The notes: generated by a model not told the origin, from the letters alone. Numbered from the stretch's first letter, positions 38,062-46,953 are shown. The stretch: DNA of 64,000 bases from UBA2020 sp964551435 (GCA_964551435.1 CAZKBS010000005.1:1-64000), one strand, 5' to 3'. Program-made: numbers and translations.

Positions 38062-38091
38062 ATATTAGGCGCATATCCCCGTATACGTCAA
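38062..38091 (-). promoter_or_regulatory. Promoter of the inverse autotransporter gene, with overlapping palindrome
   Basis: On the minus strand there is a -35 TTGACG (38086-38091), an 18-bp spacer and a -10 TAATAT (38062-38067). The predicted transcript begins about 48 bases before the ATG. A perfect 8-bp palindrome CGTATACG (38080-38087) overlaps the -35 box and could be an operator half or whole site; no regulator can be named. Confidence 0.6.
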
Positions 38092-38207
38092 CGTCGAACC
38101 AATAGTTCTGTTTTGATTACGTTAAATATAAATAGCGCTTTGAGCCGATGCTTTGAAATCTTATTTCGCCCAGCCCCCCTCTTTTTTCCCGCAGCAGGAT
38201 TTAACGA

Positions 38208-38237
38208 TTGAAGGGCGCGGAAAGCGTGACGTATAAA
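38208..38237 (+). promoter_or_regulatory. Promoter of metK
   Basis: A -35 TTGAAG (38208-38213), an 18-bp spacer and a -10 TATAAA (38232-38237) lie 38 bases before the metK start. The resulting short leader leaves little room for a riboswitch. Confidence 0.5.
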
Positions 38238-38274
38238 AAGAACCAGAAGCACAACACCGAACAGGAAACAAACC

Positions 38275-39504
38275 ATGGCTGACCAGAAATACATCTTCAC
38301 CAGTGAATCCGTTGGCGAGGGCCACCCCGATAAACTCTGTGACCGCGTATCCGATGCGATTGTCGATGCGTACCTGAACGCAGATCCCTATGCCCGCGTC
38401 GCTGCTGAATGTCTGGCAACCACCGGTTTCCTGTGCATCGCAGGCGAAACCCGCGGTCCGGCGTCCATCACGCCCGATATCATCGAAACCATCGCGCGTC
38501 ACGCGGTGCGCGATATCGGCTACAAACAGGAAGAATTTCACTGGGAAAAAATCAAGATCGATGTACGCCTGCATGCGCAATCCGCCGACATCGCGCAAGG
38601 CGTTGATGCCGCGGGCGACAAGGACGAAGGCGCCGGCGATCAGGGCATCATGTTCGGCTACGCCTGCCGCGAAACCGACCAGCTGATGCCCGCTGCCATC
38701 CACTATTCCCATGCGATCCTGAAATCGCTGGCCGAAGCCCGCCACAGCGGCGCGCTTTACAAACTCGGGCCCGATGCAAAAAGCCAGGTCAGCCTTGAAT
38801 ACATCAACGGCAAACCCGTGCGCGCAACGTCTGTTGTCGTCTCCACGCAACATGACGCCAGCCTGACGACCGAAGAAGTCCGCGAAATGGTGCGCCCGCA
38901 CGTCACCAACATCCTGCCCGAAGGCTGGATGTGCGATGAAAGCCAGTTCTACGTCAACCCGACGGGTCGTTTCGTTATCGGCGGCCCCGATGGCGACTGC
39001 GGCCTGACCGGACGCAAAATCATCGTCGATACCTACGGCGGCGCAGCCCCGCATGGCGGCGGCGCTTTCTCCGGCAAGGATCCGACGAAGGTTGACCGCT
39101 CGGCCGCCTATGCCGCGCGTCATGCCGCGAAAAACATCGTGGCCGCAGGCCTTGCCGACCGTTGCACCATCCAGCTGTCCTATGCCATCGGCGTGTCGCA
39201 CCCGATTTCGATTTTCGTCAACACGCATGGCACGGGCCGCTATGACGACGCGGCGCTGTCCCTCGCCCTGCAGGCCGTGGCGGATTTCCGTCCGCGCGCC
39301 ATCCGCGAGCGCCTGAACCTCAACAAGCCCATCTATGCCCGCACCGCAGCCTATGGCCACTTCGGCCGCGCGGCAGAGGCGGACGGCGGCTTCACGTGGG
39401 AAAAGCTCGACCTCGTCGAGGCGCTGAAAAACGAAATCGGCTCCAAAAAATACAAAGATGCGGAGCTGAGCGATAACGTCCGCGTGGCCGATTTCAAACG
39501 CTAA
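38275..39504 (+). CDS. metK: S-adenosylmethionine synthetase
   Basis: A 409-residue cytosolic enzyme making SAM from methionine and ATP. Signature segments are present: FTSESVGEGHPDK at the start, GAGDQGIMFGYA (about 120-131) and GGGAFSGKDPTKVDRSAAY (about 258-276). Length is normal. CAGGAAACAAACC precedes the ATG. It lies 22 bases before trmB on the same strand. Its SAM product is used by TrmB and, indirectly, MiaB encoded nearby. Confidence 0.98.
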   Translation: MADQKYIFTSESVGEGHPDKLCDRVSDAIVDAYLNADPYARVAAECLATTGFLCIAGETRGPASITPDIIETIARHAVRDIGYKQEEFHWEKIKIDVRLHAQSADIAQGVDAAGDKDEGAGDQGIMFGYACRETDQLMPAAIHYSHAILKSLAEARHSGALYKLGPDAKSQVSLEYINGKPVRATSVVVSTQHDASLTTEEVREMVRPHVTNILPEGWMCDESQFYVNPTGRFVIGGPDGDCGLTGRKIIVDTYGGAAPHGGGAFSGKDPTKVDRSAAYAARHAAKNIVAAGLADRCTIQLSYAIGVSHPISIFVNTHGTGRYDDAALSLALQAVADFRPRAIRERLNLNKPIYARTAAYGHFGRAAEADGGFTWEKLDLVEALKNEIGSKKYKDAELSDNVRVADFKR

Positions 39505-39526
39505 GCCCGCCGGATACGCCGCTATC

Positions 39527-40228
39527 ATGACCGAGGCCACCGCGCCCGCCCAGAAACGCCAGTTCTACGGACGGCGCAAGGGCAAGAAACTGCGCACGCA
39601 GCAGCAGGATGCTTTCGACAGCATCCTGCCTGCCGCGACGATTGCACTGCCCGCAGGCGATGCGCCGGTGGACCCCGCGTCTTTTTTCTCCGCGCCCGTC
39701 AAACAGGTCTGGATGGAAATCGGCTTCGGCCATGGCGAACATCTCGCATGGCATGCCAGAAACAATCCCGATGTCGGCTTTATCGGTTGCGAGCCTTTCA
39801 TCAACGGCATCGCCGCCCTGTGCCTGCACATGCGCGAACATGACCTTGATAACATCCGCATCTGGCCGGATGATGCGCGGTTATTGCTGTCGCGTCTGCC
39901 CGCGCAGTCGCTGGACAGGCTGTTCATCATCAATGCCGACCCGTGGCCCAAAAAGCGCCACCACAAACGCCGGTTTATCCAGACCGAGATGCTGGACAGG
40001 CTGCACGCGCTGTTGAAACCCGATGCCGAATTCCGTATGGCCACCGACCACCCCGACCTTGCCGAATGGCTGGTCGAAAAAACTTGTTATCACCCCGGCT
40101 TTGAATGGCAGGCCAGCTGCGCTGCCGACTGGCAAACCCGCCCCGCCGACTTGCCGGAAACAAAGTTTCAAAACAAAGGCCTGAAGGCAGGCCGCCCGAC
40201 GATTTTTTTGAATTTTATTCGCAAATAA
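39527..40228 (+). CDS. trmB: tRNA (guanine-N7-)-methyltransferase
   Basis: A 233-residue Rossmann-fold methyltransferase that makes m7G46 in tRNA. Motif I is MEIGFGHGEH (about 63-72), the next acidic position is in GCEPF, and the catalytic segment is NADPWPKKRHHKRRF (about 135-149), typical of TrmB. The N-terminus has a basic RRKGKKLR stretch. It directly follows metK, the source of its cosubstrate. No clear ribosome site precedes the ATG, so coupling to metK is likely. Confidence 0.95.
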   Translation: MTEATAPAQKRQFYGRRKGKKLRTQQQDAFDSILPAATIALPAGDAPVDPASFFSAPVKQVWMEIGFGHGEHLAWHARNNPDVGFIGCEPFINGIAALCLHMREHDLDNIRIWPDDARLLLSRLPAQSLDRLFIINADPWPKKRHHKRRFIQTEMLDRLHALLKPDAEFRMATDHPDLAEWLVEKTCYHPGFEWQASCAADWQTRPADLPETKFQNKGLKAGRPTIFLNFIRK

Positions 40229-40258
40229 TTGACATAATTTACAGTTTTCGGGTATAAA
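40229..40258 (+). promoter_or_regulatory. Promoter of the GNAT acetyltransferase gene
   Basis: A consensus -35 TTGACA (40229-40234) and -10 TATAAA (40253-40258) are separated by 18 bp. The -35 begins immediately after the trmB stop codon, and the acetyltransferase ATG is 31 bases beyond the -10. Confidence 0.7.
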
Positions 40259-40289
40259 TATATCAAGGATTTAAACCTGAGAGAGCGCC

Positions 40290-40748
40290 ATGGAACCCCT
40301 GACCATCCGCACCATGACAGACAAAGACATCCCCGCCGCGGCAAAGGTGCTGGCGGCTGCGTTTAATTCGTCTGCATTTCATACGGAACAGGAACTCGCC
40401 ACCGGCGGCTACAAGGGTGACCTGCGCAAAGCTTTCGTCGCGACCAACGCGCAAGGCACGGTCGTCGGCGTATCCATTTGCGAAAACAACGGCGATACGC
40501 TGTCGGTTGAAATGCTGGCTGTCGCCGCCGACCAGCGCAAACAGGGCATCGGCGCCCAGCTGATGCGCCATACAGAAGATTTCATGCGTAACAACTGGCT
40601 GCGCGGTCAAACCGCCACAATCGCCATCGAAGACCTGACGAAACGCGGCAACGGCGGCTCGCGCTACTACGAAAACATGGGCTATCAGCGCACAGGCAAG
40701 ACCGGCTCCACCGGCGCGCCCGTGCTGTATAAAACGCTGTCGCGCTAA
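40290..40748 (+). CDS. GNAT-family N-acetyltransferase
   Basis: A 152-residue single-domain GNAT protein. The acetyl-CoA binding motif A is VAADQRKQGIGAQLMRH (about 79-95, Q-R-x-x-G-I-G). The final strand-helix contains GSRYYENMGYQRTG. The acceptor substrate cannot be predicted. It has its own good promoter and a GAGAGAG ribosome site, so it is probably a single-gene unit between trmB and the hypothetical gene at 40920. Confidence 0.88.
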   Translation: MEPLTIRTMTDKDIPAAAKVLAAAFNSSAFHTEQELATGGYKGDLRKAFVATNAQGTVVGVSICENNGDTLSVEMLAVAADQRKQGIGAQLMRHTEDFMRNNWLRGQTATIAIEDLTKRGNGGSRYYENMGYQRTGKTGSTGAPVLYKTLSR

Positions 40749-40858
40749 ATCTGCCCGCTTGCCGGGTCTTGGCGCCCCAGCCTGAAAACAGCCGCACGGC
40801 TTATTTTATCAAAGCATTGAAAATAAATAATAATCAGCCCTTCAGGGATGGGCGCGAC

Positions 40859-40887
40859 TTGACGTTTCGAGCGGCATGTCATAATAT
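40859..40887 (+). promoter_or_regulatory. Promoter of the small gene at 40920
   Basis: A -35 TTGACG (40859-40864), a 17-bp spacer and a -10 TAATAT (40882-40887). Both hexamers are identical to those of the inverse autotransporter promoter. Confidence 0.6.
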
Positions 40888-40919
40888 TATATTTATGAAA
40901 ATCAAACCACGGGGCCGCC

Positions 40920-41303
40920 ATGCCCCTGACAAACACCCAGCCCGTATCCGAAAAATTTAACCAGAAAATTCAGCGTGATGCGGTAGCAGCAGAGTATTTT
41001 GCGTCAGAGGCTTTTGTCAAAATACTCAAAGAGGCTGTGCAAGAAGTCATCATCAAGCGCGGCGAGAGCCATGTTTACATCACCCCGCAATTCACGGGCA
41101 TGCGTCTCCAGAAACAAGATTTTCCTTATATAAAACAAAGCTTTGATACCGTGAAAGAAAAATATCCGGATCTTGACCATATCCGCATCAATAGTTCCGG
41201 CGATGTTTGTATGGATACGCAAAAACCCAGTATCTTGACCGGTATAGGCCGCGCCCTGCGGCAGGAAATACCTGTTTACGCGCCGCTGCACAAACTCTGG
41301 TAA
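40920..41303 (+). CDS. Hypothetical protein
   Basis: A 127-residue cytosolic protein that I do not recognise. It has an early amphipathic helix (about 18-45, EAFVKILKEAVQEVIIKRG), a central helix (YIKQSFDTVKEKYPDLDHI, about 69-87) and a proline-ended C-terminus. Lys and Glu are frequent and the DNA is more AT-rich than its neighbours, which may mean later acquisition. It has a good promoter and a GGGG ribosome element before the ATG. The gene stands alone between a GNAT gene and the rimP operon. Confidence 0.7.
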   Translation: MPLTNTQPVSEKFNQKIQRDAVAAEYFASEAFVKILKEAVQEVIIKRGESHVYITPQFTGMRLQKQDFPYIKQSFDTVKEKYPDLDHIRINSSGDVCMDTQKPSILTGIGRALRQEIPVYAPLHKLW

Positions 41304-41359
41304 AGCACCGCCTAATATCCAAATGTTATAATTTTAGATGGTGTTTTGCGAAAAACCCC

Positions 41360-41388
41360 TTGCGAAAGCGGGCTTTCAGGCATATAAC
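41360..41388 (+). promoter_or_regulatory. Probable promoter of the rimP-nusA-infB operon
   Basis: A -35 TTGCGA (41360-41365), a 17-bp spacer and a -10 TATAAC (41383-41388) lie upstream of the leader hairpin at 41413 and the rimP start. Confidence 0.5.
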
Positions 41389-41412
41389 ACTGCTAAATCC
41401 CAAGTATAACAA

Positions 41413-41444
41413 AAAGGGTGGGCTCGAAAGAGCCCGCCCTTTTG
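41413..41444 (+). terminator. Leader hairpin before rimP (terminator or attenuator)
   Basis: A 13-bp stem AAAGGGtGGGCTC/GAGCCCgCCCTTT with a GAAA tetraloop is followed by TT. It lies 33 bases before the rimP start and about 20 bases downstream of the predicted transcript start. It may terminate upstream transcripts or act as an attenuator for the operon. Confidence 0.65.
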
Positions 41445-41476
41445 CTTAGGGGAAACAAGAACACGACGAAGACGAC

Positions 41477-42157
41477 ATGGAACACGGCACACTGATTAAA
41501 AAAATCGAACGCACCATCGCCCCCACGGCGCAAAGCATGGGGTATGACATCGTGCGCGTTTTGATGATCGGCGCCGGATCCACCCGCCCGACGCTGCAGA
41601 TTATGGCGGAGCGTCCCGACGGCACGATGCTGATCGATGATTGCTCGCGCCTCAGTCAGGCGGTATCCGCGCTGCTCGACGTCGAGAATTTGATTGAAGA
41701 GGCGTATAACCTCGAAGTCAGCTCCCCCGGTATCGACCGCCCGCTGACGCGCCTGAAAGATTTCAGCCGCTATGCGGATTTCGAAGCGCGCATTGAAATG
41801 CATGTGGCCATCGATGGCCAGCGCAAGTTCAAGGGTATCCTGCGCGGCGTTGATGGCGAAACCATTCTTCTCGAAGAAGAAAGCGGCGAGATTGCCCGCC
41901 TGCCCTTCGCCGACCTCGACAAGGCAAAACTGGTGCTGACGGATGAACTGATCCGCGCCGCGATGAAGGCGGAAAAAGATTCCAAGAAAAAGCGCCTCGA
42001 TGCGGGCGAAGATCTGGACGAAAGCTTCGACCTTGAAGAAGACGACAGCGACGAAGGTGACGAAGTCCCGGCCAAAAAGCCCAAACACAAAACGCCGGAC
42101 CCGAAACGCAACCCGAAAAACAAACTGAAAAACAAAAAGAAAACCGGCAGCAAATAA
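41477..42157 (+). CDS. rimP: Ribosome maturation factor RimP, with charged C-terminal extension
   Basis: A 226-residue protein needed for 30S subunit assembly. The RimP core (about 1-155) has RPTLQIMAERPDGTMLIDDCS and LEVSSPGIDRPL. The last about 70 residues form an extension first acidic (DLEEDDSDEGDEV) then strongly basic (KPKHKTPDPKRNPKNK), absent from the 150-residue E. coli protein. It is the first gene of rimP-nusA-infB-rbfA-truB-rpsO and is separated from nusA by 57 bases. Confidence 0.95.
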   Translation: MEHGTLIKKIERTIAPTAQSMGYDIVRVLMIGAGSTRPTLQIMAERPDGTMLIDDCSRLSQAVSALLDVENLIEEAYNLEVSSPGIDRPLTRLKDFSRYADFEARIEMHVAIDGQRKFKGILRGVDGETILLEEESGEIARLPFADLDKAKLVLTDELIRAAMKAEKDSKKKRLDAGEDLDESFDLEEDDSDEGDEVPAKKPKHKTPDPKRNPKNKLKNKKKTGSK

Positions 42158-42214
42158 TACGCCGCCACCCCGATAAAAACCTAGAGTAACAGGACAAAAA
42201 ACAGGAACACGACG

Positions 42215-43744
42215 ATGCAAGAACTCCTTCAAGTAGCCGATGCAGTTGCCCGCGAAAAAAACATCGATAAAGATGTGGTCATTCAGGCAATGGAAGAAGC
42301 CATCCAAAAAGCGGGCCGTTCCAAATACGGCTACGACCACGATATCCGCGCCGTCATCGACCGCAAGTCGGGCGATATTTCCCTGTTCCGCTACCGCGAA
42401 GTTGTCGAAGCATTCGACCCTGAAAATCCGGAATCCGAAGCAAAAAGCATCCTCCTGAAGGACGCGAAGAAAATCCAGAAAGACATCGAACTGGGCGGCT
42501 TCATCATCGACAAGTTGCCGCCGCTCGATTTCGGCCGCATCGCCGCGCAGACCGCGAAACAGGTTATCTTCCAGAAAGTACGTGACGCCGAGCGCGAGCG
42601 TATGTTCGAAGAATATCGGGACCGCATGGGCGAAATCGTCTCCGGCGTCGTCAAACGCGTGGAGTACGGCAACGTCACCATCGACCTCGGCCGCGGCGAA
42701 GGCTACATGCGCCGTCAGGACGCCCTGCCGCGCGAACACTTCAAAACCGGCGACCGCGTCCGCGCCTACATCTTCGATGTACGCCGCGAACAGCGCGGTC
42801 CGCAGATTTTCCTCAGCCGCACGCACCCCGACTTCCTCGCCAAACTGTTCAAGCAGGAAGTACCGGAAATCTATGACGGCGTGATCGAGATCAAAGCCGT
42901 CGCCCGCGACCCCGGCTCCCGCGCGAAAATCGCGGTCATTTCCCGCGACAGTTCCATCGACCCCGTTGGCGCCTGCGTTGGTATGCGCGGTTCGCGCGTG
43001 CAGGCCGTTGTTGGCGAACTGCAGGGCGAAAAAATCGACATCATTCCCTGGACGCAGGACGTCGCGACCTTCGTGGTCAATGCCCTTGCTCCGGCGGAAG
43101 TCACCAAAGTCGTTCTCGACGAGGACAACAACCGTCTTGACGTTGTCGTGCCCGACGATCAGCTGAGCCTGGCCATCGGCCGCCGTGGCCAGAACGTGCG
43201 CCTCGCCACCCAGCTGTCCGGCTGGAACATCGACATCATGACCGAAGCCGAGGAAAGCGAACGGCGCCAGACGGAATTCAAAACCCGCTCCTCGCTGTTC
43301 ATGGAAGCGCTCGACGTGGATGAAGTCATCGCACACCTGCTGGTGGTCGAGGGCTTCACCTCTATCGAAGACATCGTCGAAACCTCCATCGACGAGCTGG
43401 CGCGTATCGAGGGCTTCGACGGCGACGTCGCTGCCGAACTGAACAACCGTGCCGCCAACTTCCTTGCCGCGAAGAAAATCGAATTCGAAAAAACGGCCAA
43501 GGAACTGGGCATCAGCAGCGAGCTGACCGGCGTTGCCGGACTGACGCAGGACATGATCCTCGCGCTCGGCAAAAACGGCGTCAAAACGCTGGACGATCTG
43601 GGCGACCTCGCCGGCGACGAGCTGCGCGACATCGTCGGTCAGGACACCCTGACCGAAAGCCAGGCCAACAATATCATCATGACGGCACGCGCCGGCTGGT
43701 TCACCGAAGAGGAACAAGCCGCCGCAGAAGCCGCCAACGGATAA
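42215..43744 (+). CDS. nusA: Transcription termination/antitermination factor NusA
   Basis: A 509-residue RNA-polymerase-associated factor. It has an N-terminal domain (about 1-125), an S1 domain (about 135-200, VSGVVKRVEYGNVTIDLG), two KH domains with VGACVGMRGSRVQAVV and LAIGRRGQNVRLA, and C-terminal acidic repeats (about 360-500, including two helix-hairpin-helix-like LARIEGFDGDVAAEL segments). CAGGAACACGACG precedes the ATG. The ylxR gene often found between nusA and infB is missing here. Confidence 0.98.
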   Translation: MQELLQVADAVAREKNIDKDVVIQAMEEAIQKAGRSKYGYDHDIRAVIDRKSGDISLFRYREVVEAFDPENPESEAKSILLKDAKKIQKDIELGGFIIDKLPPLDFGRIAAQTAKQVIFQKVRDAERERMFEEYRDRMGEIVSGVVKRVEYGNVTIDLGRGEGYMRRQDALPREHFKTGDRVRAYIFDVRREQRGPQIFLSRTHPDFLAKLFKQEVPEIYDGVIEIKAVARDPGSRAKIAVISRDSSIDPVGACVGMRGSRVQAVVGELQGEKIDIIPWTQDVATFVVNALAPAEVTKVVLDEDNNRLDVVVPDDQLSLAIGRRGQNVRLATQLSGWNIDIMTEAEESERRQTEFKTRSSLFMEALDVDEVIAHLLVVEGFTSIEDIVETSIDELARIEGFDGDVAAELNNRAANFLAAKKIEFEKTAKELGISSELTGVAGLTQDMILALGKNGVKTLDDLGDLAGDELRDIVGQDTLTESQANNIIMTARAGWFTEEEQAAAEAANG

Positions 43745-43807
43745 CCCGACCATGTAACCCGGTGAACACGAACACTTCGACATCCATCAGGAAGGCAATA
43801 AAAGACA

Positions 43808-46441
43808 ATGGCTGAACAAGACAAAAAAGAGCCCAAGAAAGAGCAACCCAAGGAATCCGGCAAGCTGACGCTGGGCGCCGGCAAGGGTACGCTCAGCCTG
43901 AAGGCCCCGGTTTCGACGGGCGCGCCGCGCCAGAACGTCGCAGTCGGCCGGTCGGCCAAGCCGGTTGCCGTCGAGGTGAAAAAACGCCGCGGCCGCGAAG
44001 CCGAACAGGCCCGCCAGCAGGACGATCAACAGGATCTGCACCTGACGGAGGCGGAACGCGAAGCACGCATCCGCGCCCTGCAACAGGCGCAGCACGCACC
44101 GAAAGACAACACGCCCGCGACGCAATACCAGACGCAGGTTGTGGTTAAATCCAAACCCGTTGAAGAAGAAGCGCCGAAAGCGGAAGAATCCGCTGCCCCC
44201 GCCGCTCCTGCAAAATCGCCTGCCGAACAGGCGCGGGAACAGGAACTGGCCAAGCTGCGCAAAATCAACGAACAGGAAGAACAGGACCGCCGCAAACGCG
44301 ATGCGGATGCGCGCAAGTCCACGTCTTCCAATACCGCCCCCGCGCGTCCGAGCGTGACATCGCCCGCCGATGCGCAGGCCGCCGAAAGCCGCGGCGCAGG
44401 CCGCAGCAAATTCGACGGCCATGGCCGCGGCGACGACCGCGGCGGTGGCCCCTCGATTGCCGAGGAAATCAACCGCAAACGCGGCGCCCTGTCGCGCTAT
44501 GGTCAGGAACGCCGCCGTTCGACCGGCAAAATGACGGTCTCGCAGGTGCTGAACGACGGCTTCGAAGACCGCGATTCCAAGAGCCCGTCCCTCGCCGCAC
44601 AGCGCCGCGCCCGCGAACGCATGAAAATGAAAATGCAGCAGCAACAGCAGTCGCAGCCGAAACAATACCGCGAAGTCATCATCCCCGAAGTCATCACGGT
44701 TTCCGAACTGGCAAACCGTATGACCGAACGCGTGGGCGATGTCGTGAAAAAACTGATGGGCATGGGCATCATGGCGACCGCCACCCAGACCATCGACGCC
44801 GACACCGCGGAACTGATCGTGCATGAATTCGGCCACTCGCTGAAACGCGTTTCGGAATCCGACGTTGAATCGGACATTCTGGGCGATGAAGACAGCGATG
44901 CGGAACTGGTTCACCGTCCGCCGGTCGTGACCATCATGGGTCACGTCGACCATGGTAAAACCTCGCTGCTCGACGCCATCCGTCAGGCCGATGTGGCCGC
45001 GCATGAATCGGGCGGGATTACCCAGCACATCGGCGCGTATCAGATCACGACGAACAGCCACAAGAAAATCACCTTCATCGATACGCCCGGCCACGCCGCC
45101 TTTACTGAAATGCGCGCGCGCGGCGCCGACGTGACCGACATCGTGGTTCTGGTCGTTGCCGCCGACGACAGCGTCATGCCGCAAACGGTCGAGGCCATCA
45201 GCCACGCCAAAGCCGCCGGCAAACCGATGATCGTCGCCATCAACAAATGCGACCTGCCCACCGCCAACCCGCAAAAAGTCCGCACCGAACTTCTGCAATA
45301 CGAAGTCGTGACCGAAGACATGGGCGGCGATACGCAGTTCGTTGAAGTTTCGGCGAAAACCAAAAAAGGCCTCGATGCACTCGAAGAATCCATCCTGCTG
45401 CAGGCAGAGGTTCTCAACCTGCGCGCCAACCCGAACCGCACCGGCATCGGCGCGGTCATCGAATCGCGCATGGAACAGGGTAAAGGTTCCGTCGCCACGG
45501 TTCTGGTGCAAAAAGGTACGCTCAAACAAGGTGACGTATTCGTAACCGGCACCGAATGGGGCCGCGTCCGCGCGCTTTATAACGACCGCGGCCAGCACGT
45601 GAAAACCGCGCAGCCCGGCCAGCCCATTGAAGTCCTCGGCCTCAACGGCACGCCGGATGCCGGTGACGATTTCGTCGTCGTATCCGACGAAGCCAAAGCC
45701 CGCGAAATTTCGGAATTCCGCCTGCGCCGCAAACGTGCGTTGCATGCCGCGAAATCCAAAGGCCGCGCGATCGACCAGATGATTCAGGACATCCAGTCCG
45801 GCTCTGCGAAATCCCTGCCTGTCATTATCAAAGGTGACGTGCATGGCTCTATCGAAGCTATCGCCGGCGCCCTGAACAAGTTGACCGAGGAAAACACCGA
45901 AGTCAAAGTAAGCGTCATGCACTCCGGCGTCGGTGCCATCACCGAATCCGACATCACGCTCGCAAATGCTTCGGGCGCCCTTATCATCGGCTTTAACGTC
46001 CGCGCCAACCCGCAGGCACGCGACCTTGCGAAGCGTGACGGCATCGAAATCCGCTACTACTCCATCATCTACGAAGTCATTGATGAAGTGAAAGCGCTGC
46101 TGTCGGGCCTGCTGTCGCCGGAGCTGAAAGAAAAGTTCATCGGCTATGCGGAAATCCGTCAGGTCTTCAACATCAGCAAATACGGCAAGATCGCCGGTTG
46201 CTTCGTCACCGAAGGTCTGGTCAAGCGTGGCGCCAAAGTCCGCCTGCTGCGCGACAACGTGGTGATCCACGAAGGCACGCTCAAAACCCTGCGCCGCTTC
46301 AAGGATGAAGTCAAAGAAGTGCAGAAGGGCTATGAATGCGGTATGGCCTTCGACAACTACGAAGACATCAAGGAAGGCGACGTTATCGAGGCATTCGAGA
46401 TCGAATCCTCCGCCCGTACGCTGGAGGGCGGCGCCGCGTAA
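43808..46441 (+). CDS. infB: Translation initiation factor IF-2
   Basis: An 877-residue GTPase that places initiator tRNA on the ribosome. A long, charged N-terminal region (about 1-300) is rich in Lys, Glu, Ala and Gln. The G domain begins near 375 with GHVDHGKTS, then DTPGHAAF and NKCD. Beta-barrel and IF2-C domains complete the protein to EIESSARTLEGGAA. The size fits the long alphaproteobacterial type. AGGAAGG supports the start. Confidence 0.98.
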   Translation: MAEQDKKEPKKEQPKESGKLTLGAGKGTLSLKAPVSTGAPRQNVAVGRSAKPVAVEVKKRRGREAEQARQQDDQQDLHLTEAEREARIRALQQAQHAPKDNTPATQYQTQVVVKSKPVEEEAPKAEESAAPAAPAKSPAEQAREQELAKLRKINEQEEQDRRKRDADARKSTSSNTAPARPSVTSPADAQAAESRGAGRSKFDGHGRGDDRGGGPSIAEEINRKRGALSRYGQERRRSTGKMTVSQVLNDGFEDRDSKSPSLAAQRRARERMKMKMQQQQQSQPKQYREVIIPEVITVSELANRMTERVGDVVKKLMGMGIMATATQTIDADTAELIVHEFGHSLKRVSESDVESDILGDEDSDAELVHRPPVVTIMGHVDHGKTSLLDAIRQADVAAHESGGITQHIGAYQITTNSHKKITFIDTPGHAAFTEMRARGADVTDIVVLVVAADDSVMPQTVEAISHAKAAGKPMIVAINKCDLPTANPQKVRTELLQYEVVTEDMGGDTQFVEVSAKTKKGLDALEESILLQAEVLNLRANPNRTGIGAVIESRMEQGKGSVATVLVQKGTLKQGDVFVTGTEWGRVRALYNDRGQHVKTAQPGQPIEVLGLNGTPDAGDDFVVVSDEAKAREISEFRLRRKRALHAAKSKGRAIDQMIQDIQSGSAKSLPVIIKGDVHGSIEAIAGALNKLTEENTEVKVSVMHSGVGAITESDITLANASGALIIGFNVRANPQARDLAKRDGIEIRYYSIIYEVIDEVKALLSGLLSPELKEKFIGYAEIRQVFNISKYGKIAGCFVTEGLVKRGAKVRLLRDNVVIHEGTLKTLRRFKDEVKEVQKGYECGMAFDNYEDIKEGDVIEAFEIESSARTLEGGAA

Positions 46442-46462
46442 GCCCGCCGAAACCATCCGACG

Positions 46463-46918
46463 ATGAGAAGCCGTTCCAAATCAGGTAAAAACGCCGGTGC
46501 GCAATCGCCGGGCCAGCGTCAGCTGCGCGTGGGCGAACGTATCCGGCATATCCTGTCGGATATCATGCGCCGCGGGGGCCTGCGTGACCCCGATCTGCAA
46601 AACACGGGCATGATTACCGTGACGGCGGTCGATATCGGCCCCGACCTGCAGCATGCCGCGGTTTTTGTGATGCCGCTGGGTGGTGAAAAAGCCGATACGA
46701 TCGTGGAGGCACTCAATCGTGCTTCCGGCTATTTCCGCAGCGAGATGGCGCGCGAGCTTGACCTGCGCTATACGCCCAAGCTGTCGTTCAAAATCGACCG
46801 CAGCTTTGACGAAGCCGCACACATCGACAAACTCCTCGGCCGCTACGAAATCCGCAAGGATGTCGATAAAGATGACGACGATAACGACAGCGTTCTGGAC
46901 AGCGAAAACAAAGCCTGA
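46463..46918 (+). CDS. rbfA: Ribosome-binding factor A
   Basis: A 151-residue 30S maturation and cold-adaptation factor with a KH-like fold. Key pieces are GERIRHILSDIMRRG, ITVTAVDIGPDLQHAAVFV and LDLRYTPKLSFKIDRSFDEA. The C-terminal end is acidic (DKDDDDNDSVLD). It begins 21 bases after infB with no evident ribosome site of its own, suggesting reinitiation. Confidence 0.95.
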   Translation: MRSRSKSGKNAGAQSPGQRQLRVGERIRHILSDIMRRGGLRDPDLQNTGMITVTAVDIGPDLQHAAVFVMPLGGEKADTIVEALNRASGYFRSEMARELDLRYTPKLSFKIDRSFDEAAHIDKLLGRYEIRKDVDKDDDDNDSVLDSENKA

Positions 46919-46953
46919 CCAATCGCTGCCCTGCCCTCAAAAGAAAACAAAAA

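Noticed and set aside
38092..38274. SAM-responsive riboswitch before metK
   Set aside because: An ATTTAAC-like element recalls SAM-II, but I could not form the required stem and pseudoknot, and the predicted promoter leaves only about 35 bases of leader. A covariance-model search would decide.
35480..38274. Autotransporter region as a mobile island
   Set aside because: No integrase, IS, tRNA end or flanking direct repeat was seen. Only gene order and an AT-rich flank suggest insertion.
40749..40858. Terminator after the GNAT gene
   Set aside because: Only a 5-bp stem with a 2-base loop (AGCCG/CGGCT) before TATTTT was found, too small to support a call.
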